From assembly GCA_011763485.2 (NCBI GenBank), contig JAANSK020208868.1, positions 1 to 24,376 of the forward strand: 24,376 nt of DNA, given 5' to 3'. Below the pieces are notes generated by a model. It did no database searches and was not told the origin of the DNA. It worked only from the letters and a program-made list of their open reading frames with translations. Shown in pieces: positions 21,701 through 24,376 of the stretch. The stretch comes from Isoetes engelmannii. Taxonomy: Eukaryota > Streptophyta > Lycopodiopsida > Isoetales > Isoetaceae. Position numbers and translations under genes: made by a program. How positions within the stretch are numbered: the first letter of the stretch is position 1; each line of letters starts with the position of its first letter.

Positions 21701-23189
21701 GACGCTAAGAAAGATACGGTAGACCGCATATATCACCAACACGAGAATGTATATTTGAAAATAAGTTGAATCCGAAATTCCAGCATTTGGTTCCTCAAGG
21801 ACCTTTCTGAAATATTTACATAAAAGTTAGGATTGTCCTCTGTATTTCAACAGTACTATTCTAAGCAAGCATTCTCAATAATGACGAGCATTTAAGCAAA
21901 CATTCCACGTGATGATTAGCATGCTGTCCAAGAATCAAATATTATGCCCAGCAAACATTAAAAGTCACAAGAGCTCTTACATATAAAGGTAAGTGAGCAG
22001 GCCTGAGCACGCACCAAACCACGCAAACCGAAAGCATATCCTTGTCACAGCTGCTTTGTTCGTGGTAGCATATGCTCCATACATAAGCATAATATCTAGG
22101 AATGCTGCAACCACAATATAAGCAACCGTATTCATAAATCTAAACACTGTATGCCCAGATAAAGTATAATACGGCTTACACTGAAAAAATTTCATTATGA
22201 CATAAGTAGGCCCAAGACTGAGAATTTTCTTGATAGATGGTAGATGTAAGTTTTTGGTAAAAGCCACAATTGTCAGCCCCTGGTAAAAATAACCCACGCT
22301 GGCTAGTTTAGGACCCTGGCATATTTCTACAAAATGTCCGACTCTCAAAAATACTGCACAAACCTGAAGCATCATGAATAGAAACATCCAAAGGCGATGA
22401 AAGCTGTGATAACCATGAAGAAAGGTGCGATGCTCGACAAAGAAGACCTTTCCACCAAATTGACCCTTCCGATATCTTATTGGTGACTCAGAATCCGCCT
22501 GCAACAATGCTTGCAAAGATAGAAAAGGTCATTACATGTGAACAATTAAAATGCATGCAGTACTTTAATGATAATTCCTACCATTATCATTAGGTTATTC
22601 AAAGAATTGTCGCTAAATCAAATATTTCTTCCTATCACTTCATTGTAGAGCCACTAACTTGGAGTAAAGAGTTGAGTGTGACTTACAGCTGCTGCAGCCT
22701 TCTTTTTCCGTTTTGGACGCAAGAAAAATTTCGCATCAGGACGCCATGGCCAATCTAACTGGAAACAAGTTGATGACCTGTACCACGAGGCAAATAAATT
22801 GAGTGCAAGTATTATAGCTTGGCTGTGTACCATGCATCAGTAGTGAAGGTGAAGTAGTATGCTTGAGGATCACACTTATTAGGCCTGACCTTTGTATTGG
22901 TTGTCATGTTTCATCACTAGGCTGAACAACACCATCCCAGGTTTGAACTTTTCTAAATATTCAAGCCACTCATGTGACATAGAAGGAACTGATCCACACC
23001 AAATGCAGTTCTATGCTAGGCTTTCCTATATTATTTCCAACTCGTCCTTAAATTCAAACAAGCCAGTGGCCAACCAGTCAAAACTGAATTGAAATAATCG
23101 AAATATGTATACCAGAAGTATTCATTAAAATCGTCATAGTTTCTCCAAACTGCATGAGGTGCTTTTCCGTCGTCATTATTTTCAGCCTC
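4387..23189 (-). CDS. Callose synthase (1,3-beta-glucan synthase, GT48), GSL8/GSL10-like, 5' part outside window
   Basis: Membrane enzyme that makes callose (1,3-beta-glucan) from UDP-glucose at the plasma membrane. In Arabidopsis the GSL8/GSL10 branch acts in cell-plate formation, plasmodesmata and pollen development. I placed 41 coding exons, all GT-AG; joined they total 4,503 bases with no internal stop (1,500 residues plus TGA). Exons in transcript order: 23189-23113, 22777-22687, 22498-22364, 22279-22180, 22104-21981, 21806-21617, 21549-21497, 21393-21333, 21263-21182, 20751-20702, 19311-19225, 19154-19069, 18990-18963, 18707-18613, 18526-18445, 17340-17174, 17104-16984, 16416-16319, 16245-16155, 15580-15420, 15356-15247, 11150-11016, 10948-10880, 9902-9734, 8540-8423, 8357-8238, 8146-8031, 7950-7867, 7381-7269, 7172-7120, 6742-6566, 6496-6449, 6383-6225, 6150-6037, 5958-5870, 5786-5631, 5542-5440, 5206-5087, 4999-4949, 4881-4699, 4623-4387. 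About 400 N-terminal residues are missing because they lie upstream. The family is certain; the GSL8-versus-GSL10 placement rests on remembered homologues. Confidence 0.95.
6743..7119 (-). other. Intron with a short direct repeat
   Basis: Intron of the callose synthase gene. A 26-base unit, GCATTCTATATCAT plus 12 bases, occurs at 6793-6818 and 6838-6863 with two mismatches (45-base period). Nothing else recognisable. Confidence 0.7.
6743..11150 (-). CDS. Callose synthase exons 22-30 of the window: glucan synthase catalytic core
   Basis: These encode roughly residues 697-1022 of the visible protein, the heart of the PF02364 glucan synthase domain. In order: DEWKNFLERIG, ELRLWASYRGQTLART, RGMMYYHKALMLQSFLEK, LKFTYVVSCQIYG, NEALRVAYIDVVE, the block from EIYSIKLPG to GEGKPENQNHA with FTRGDAIQTIDMNQ, then DNYFEEAYKMRNLLEEF, SILGVREHVFTG, GQRVLANPLKVRMHYGHPD, FDRVFHITRGGISKASR and GNITHHEYIQ. 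All blocks are present with no gap against the remembered family sequence. The linker between FLEK and LKFTYVV differs from Arabidopsis (DVENTLSYEDFREYKTD), as expected for the most variable loop of this domain. The exons themselves end at 7120; 6743-7119 is the intron that precedes the membrane part. Confidence 0.94.
7382..7866 (-). other. Intron, nothing recognised
   Basis: Callose synthase intron of 485 bases between the exon ending GQRVLANPLK and the exon starting VRMHYGHPD. Ordinary AT-rich sequence; small open frames on both strands show no recognisable domain. Confidence 0.7.
8541..9733 (-). other. Long intron with a 38-base-period repeat
   Basis: Callose synthase intron of 1,193 bases. 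Bases 8967-8992 and 9005-9030 are two copies of GCCTAGATGGCCTCTTCCTC plus six bases, with three or four mismatches. No mobile element could be named in the rest. A frame at 9470-9715 is hydrophobic but has no recognisable motif. Confidence 0.65.
10314..10480 (+). repeat. Possible tRNA-derived SINE fragment
   Basis: GGCTCGGTGGTAGAGCACTT at about 10325-10344 resembles a pol III A box in a tRNA head (compare TGGCTCAGTGGTAGAGC). About 30 bases later GATCCTCAAATTC is a weak match to a B box (GGTTCGANTCC). There is no clear poly(A) end or flanking duplication, so the 3' limit is a guess. Confidence 0.4.
10577..10595 (+). other. G-quadruplex-prone tract
   Basis: Nineteen bases, GGGGGGGCGGGGGGAGGGG, can supply four or more G runs of at least three and fits the usual quadruplex pattern. 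It is on the strand opposite to the callose synthase mRNA, so the pre-mRNA carries the C-rich version inside an intron. Confidence 0.8.
10773..10826 (+). repeat. Short tandem array in intron
   Basis: The unit CTCTGTCTAAGACCTA is repeated three times, with TC between the second and third copies. Probably a slippage product; no function suggested. Confidence 0.85.
11563..11734 (+). repeat. 5' LTR of the copia-type fossil
   Basis: Starts TGTTAGATCTATATGCTGAC and ends at TTTCA immediately before the tRNA-Met primer-binding site. It matches 14332-14503 over its full length. Confidence 0.93.
12620..12940 (+). mobile_element. Gag-like part of the copia-type fossil
   Basis: The translation contains LHNYEEWSIRMKWVLVSEDL and WDVIQG, followed by a variable stretch; this fits the start of plant copia gag proteins (pattern NY..W...M...L...DLW..I.G). 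It lies about 0.9 kb after the 5' LTR. No zinc knuckle is recognised further on. Confidence 0.7.
14332..14503 (+). repeat. 3' LTR of the copia-type fossil
   Basis: Second copy of the 172-base LTR, directly after the polypurine tract; it ends at TTTCA and is followed by the target duplication GCTTT. Confidence 0.93.
14504..15246 (-). other. Remainder of the copia-bearing intron, unclassified
   Basis: This is the 743-base part of the intron between the copia-type fossil and the exon at 15247. A minus-strand open stretch (14512-14649, with GVLERLCSAKLLVNG) looks coding-like, but I cannot assign it to a family. At 14968-14980 the minus strand reads TGGTATCGGAGCC, similar to a tRNA-Met primer-binding site, but no LTR pair was found around it. 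The other side of the intron (11151-11557) shows nothing recognisable. Confidence 0.5.
15247..19311 (-). CDS. Callose synthase exons 11-21 of the window: proximal half of the large cytosolic loop
   Basis: These encode roughly residues 322-696 of the visible protein. They begin with the last span of the first membrane cluster (VYFLDLQIWYTILSALYGGL) and enter the cytosolic loop at GARSRLGE-IRSLGMIRKRF. Further markers are FAPFWNELIHNLRAEDYISN, ELLLMPSNLGKMNLVQWPLF, LWDRMGREEYM, RLYSLLSIKDSALSIPRNLE with ARRRLTFFTNSLFMKMP, and MLSFSVFTPYYSEDVLY, a nearly invariant family signature just before the catalytic core. Exon 18990-18963 is only 28 bases. It is supported because it alone joins the two neighbours in frame (SKAHG-QVGGGSKKK-DTTNE), and it falls where the family has a variable lysine-rich linker. 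Confidence 0.92.
15581..16154 (-). other. Intron, nothing recognised
   Basis: Callose synthase intron of 574 bases between exons ending NWPSTEE and starting RSGIKRLYS. The acceptor CACAG before 15580 was chosen over the nearer AATAAAG because it keeps the frame and restores the KRLYS junction of the family. No repeat or element is recognised. Confidence 0.7.
16417..16983 (-). other. Intron, nothing recognised
   Basis: Callose synthase intron of 567 bases between LAELL and YHEESPDRIK. AT-rich with no repeat or element that I can name. Confidence 0.7.
17341..18444 (-). other. Long intron with tandem repeat and microsatellite
   Basis: Callose synthase intron of 1,104 bases. It contains a short CTTT microsatellite near 17662-17677 and the two-copy tandem repeat at 18044-18210. 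No coding region. Confidence 0.75.
18044..18210 (+). repeat. Two-copy tandem repeat, 96-base period
   Basis: The 71-base unit from GGGCGAAACAAAGTACATAA to TTCACAAATAAAT (18044-18114) returns at 18140-18210 with a handful of changes. The spacer between copies is 25 bases. It may be a decayed minisatellite or part of an unrecognised repeat. Confidence 0.9.
19735..19940 (-). repeat. tRNA-derived SINE-like repeat, possibly dimeric
   Basis: On the minus strand, ACCTCAGTTGTGCGGCATCT followed by GTCTTGAAAGCAGGTCTTGG and ATTCGGTTCCCGACCTG (about 19755-19812) looks like a tRNA head with A box, anticodon-like region and B box (GGATTCGGTTCCC). A second B-box-like block, GAGGTCTTGGGTTTGACAC, lies about 90 bases upstream on the same strand (about 19885-19912), which suggests a dimeric head. 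No poly(A) or target duplication was identified, so the limits are approximate. Confidence 0.55.
19944..20594 (-). mobile_element. Miniature LTR element (TRIM-like), related to the copia-type fossil
   Basis: Two long direct repeats, 19944 to about 20141 and 20408 to about 20594, share GATGACTCTAGCTAACTCAC and most of their length; they act as LTRs on the minus strand. Directly inside the second, the minus strand reads TGGTATCAGAGCTC (20407-20394), a tRNA-Met primer-binding site. A polypurine stretch (GAGGAGGG) lies against the other LTR near 20142. GTGCA flanks both sides (19938-19942 and 20595-20599), a probable target duplication. The internal part is only about 265 bases, with no protease, integrase or reverse transcriptase. 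LTR divergence is larger than in the 11563 element, so it looks older. It is in the same orientation as the host gene. Confidence 0.85.
20108..20115. promoter_or_regulatory. TGACGTCA palindrome in the miniature element's LTR
   Basis: The 8-base palindrome TGACGTCA is the classical bZIP (TGA/CRE-type) binding core. It lies in the part of the LTR where promoter elements would sit. The other LTR has GTGACGTTATTA at the matching place, so the site is altered there. Function is inferred only. Confidence 0.4.
20702..23189 (-). CDS. Callose synthase exons 1-10 of the window: end of N-terminal domain and first membrane cluster
   Basis: These exons encode roughly residues 1-321 of the visible protein. 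The first ends the FKS1-type N-terminal domain with WRNYDDFNEYFW, followed by LDWPWRPDAKFF and then VEHRTFLHGYHSFHRLW, all hallmarks of plant callose synthases. Hydrophobic stretches typical of the first group of membrane spans follow (around FLFMMLQ, ICFRFAWFG, TYFQIYILVLVIYAVY, YVFFWVLVLGAKFTFSYY), then the conserved IKPLVSPTKLI and YAWHDVV. A lysine-rich stretch (RPKRKKK) precedes an alanine run where Arabidopsis copies are also basic. The start of the second exon is set at 22777 because only that acceptor restores the reading EYFW-SSTCFQLDWPW; the nearer CAG at 22738-22740 would lose the six-residue link. Splitting 22498-21981 into three exons is explained in the findings. Confidence 0.92.
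20752..21181 (-). other. Intron, nothing recognised
   Basis: Callose synthase intron of 430 bases between WHDVVSQ and NHNALTVAF. No repeat or element is recognised. Confidence 0.7.
22778..23112 (-). other. Intron, nothing recognised
   Basis: Callose synthase intron of 335 bases between EYF-W and SSTCFQLDWPW; the tryptophan codon is split (TG/G). No repeat is seen. Confidence 0.75.
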
Positions 23190-24376
23190 CTGCATCAGAA
23201 GGGTGAGTATGTACAAAAGAAAAAAATTGTTTGGAACATTAAGTTAACATAAGCCGAGTGTTGTAATATAATATTATAGAGTCTAATAAGAGCATAGATT
23301 TAATCTACAAGGCAGGTAATCCCATGAATCCGGGTAAACTACCTCCTGATCTGATCAGGCATCTAACGACCAAAGCATAGGGGATCCTTTGTCTGCTACA
23401 TCCTAAACCCATGTTGGGAGCTCAGCCAAAAAATGGTACAGAATGCAGTAAAATCTAGAAAGCAAAGAAATAAGAGCAGGATCAAATCATTGTTTAAAAT
23501 GGATAGGAATAGATCTGTTACGTTTCCTTAGATGAATCCAATCTCTTATAAATCTATTTGTTTTTCGCTTTACCACGTTCACAGTACCAACTTGATCTGT
23601 AAACTCCTCTAGACATTGATTTTCCTCCTTTCTCTCCCTAAAGAAAAAGAAATCTCTCGAGAGGATAATACATTTTGCAACACAACACAACCAGAAACGG
23701 TGCGGTGGATTGGACCCATCAAGGCATTTTTCACTAGGTTTTTTGCAATGAACCCACGTCGGCTCCACATTGTTGAAATTGCTCTCAACCACATTCGCCT
23801 CATCAAACTCCAGTTCATCAGACTCCGTCGTATTTTCGAACCCCTGAAAGTACTTATATTCATATTCCACCTGTGCAGTCCCCACTCCCTTCGCAACCAT
23901 CCTCGCCAGATCATGGTATGGGTCACTTTCAGGTTTCTTTTGGACCCACTTATGTCAATGAATTTAAGGCTTCTCCATCCAGAACTCAAAGCTCCTCTTT
24001 TTTCACGGTAACCTAGTTTCAACATTTCTACTTTTCTCAATACCCACTTCACGCAACCACCAGTTCCTGCTCCTGGACCATCATTTTCTTATCAAGCATC
24101 CCTTCCTAGTCAAGTACCACTTCATGCTACCAATCGGTGCCAACTTCGCATTCCTGCACTTGGAAGCCCCTTTTCGAATAACGGAATAGAGCTAATCTTA
24201 CAAGCTATAGCTAGGTTTACGGATATGCAGATGTCTAGAAGAAGAAAACGGACTGTACAGGAGAAACATAAGCAATTTTAAGAGAGAAAATAGTGTGACC
24301 TCACTTTATACTTTGATCCCGTGGCCAAGAAGAAGACAAAAGTTTCCTGATTTCATTTTTTTAGTTTTCTTTTATT
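23190..24376. other. Upstream intron of the callose synthase gene, with an unclassified coding-like patch
   Basis: No exon of the expected N-terminal domain (for example the LLFLSLYFLIWGEAANIRF or IFHHM regions) could be found here, so this is at least 1.19 kb of intron that continues past the window. From about 23777 to 24281 the plus strand reads as proline-, serine- and glutamine-rich peptide in more than one frame. It includes PPVQSPLPSQPSSPDHGMG and PPVPAPGPSFSYQASLPSQ and ends with a basic stretch (MQMSRRRKRTVQEKHKQF) before TAA at 24279-24281. It resembles the low-complexity part of a transposable-element protein, but the family is not identified. The overlapping minus-strand frames appear to be shadows. 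Confidence 0.5.

Noticed and set aside
22687-22737. Shorter form of the second visible exon using the TTTCCAG acceptor just before TTAGATTGG
   Set aside because: It would lose the SSTCFQ link that the family has between EYFW and the WPW segment, and the frame after the split tryptophan codon would not fit.
23487-24052. Overlapping minus-strand open frames of 137 and 147 codons upstream of the first visible callose synthase exon
   Set aside because: They do not resemble the callose synthase N-terminus and lie opposite the more coding-like P/S/Q-rich plus-strand sequence; most likely shadows.
1-24376. Search for CRISPR arrays, rRNA, intact tRNA genes, toxin or defence clusters or other multi-gene systems
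   Set aside because: None seen; the window is a single plant gene plus repeats.

Overview
The window looks like nuclear DNA of a land plant: AT-rich, with many short GT-AG introns, LINE and LTR-retrotransposon fossils, SINE-like and MITE-like repeats. The dominant feature is one long gene on the minus strand, a callose synthase (1,3-beta-glucan synthase, GT48) that resembles the GSL8/GSL10 (CalS10/CalS9) branch from memory of the Arabidopsis proteins. The species cannot be fixed from sequence alone. The protein is clearly diverged from the Arabidopsis copies, so a non-angiosperm plant is possible, but this is only an impression.

Layout by coordinate. Bases 1-390 are a MITE-like element with inverted ends of about 75 bases. 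Bases 590-1112 hold a fossil Ty3/gypsy integrase C-terminal piece. Bases 1138 to about 2570 hold a decayed LINE reverse transcriptase. This LINE-derived region was later hit by a poly(A)-tailed retroposon (2583-3667) that still has its 14-base target-site duplication. About 700 bases of sequence without a recognisable gene separate it from the callose synthase stop codon at 4387-4389.

The gene runs from 23189 down to 4387 in 41 exons that I could place one by one. All have GT-AG borders, and joined they give one uninterrupted frame of 1,500 residues plus a stop. The first 400 or so residues expected for this family are not in the window and must lie upstream (beyond 24376). The order along the protein is: the end of the N-terminal domain (motif YDDFNEYFW), the first membrane cluster, the large cytosolic loop with the glucan synthase core, the C-terminal membrane cluster, and the ending LILAGNRPNAST.

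Several introns are enlarged by repeats. The 4.1-kb intron at 11151-15246 carries a short Ty1/copia-type fossil (11563-14503) with matching LTRs and a GCTTT target duplication. The intron at 19312-20701 carries a miniature LTR element on the minus strand (about 19944-20594), next to a tRNA-derived SINE-like repeat. The two LTR elements share a distinctive segment just before the polypurine tract and so seem related. Five short introns have lengths divisible by three and no in-frame stop, which makes this gene easy to mis-annotate and could allow longer isoforms. I found no undescribed multi-gene system; the interest lies in the gene structure and the repeats inside it.
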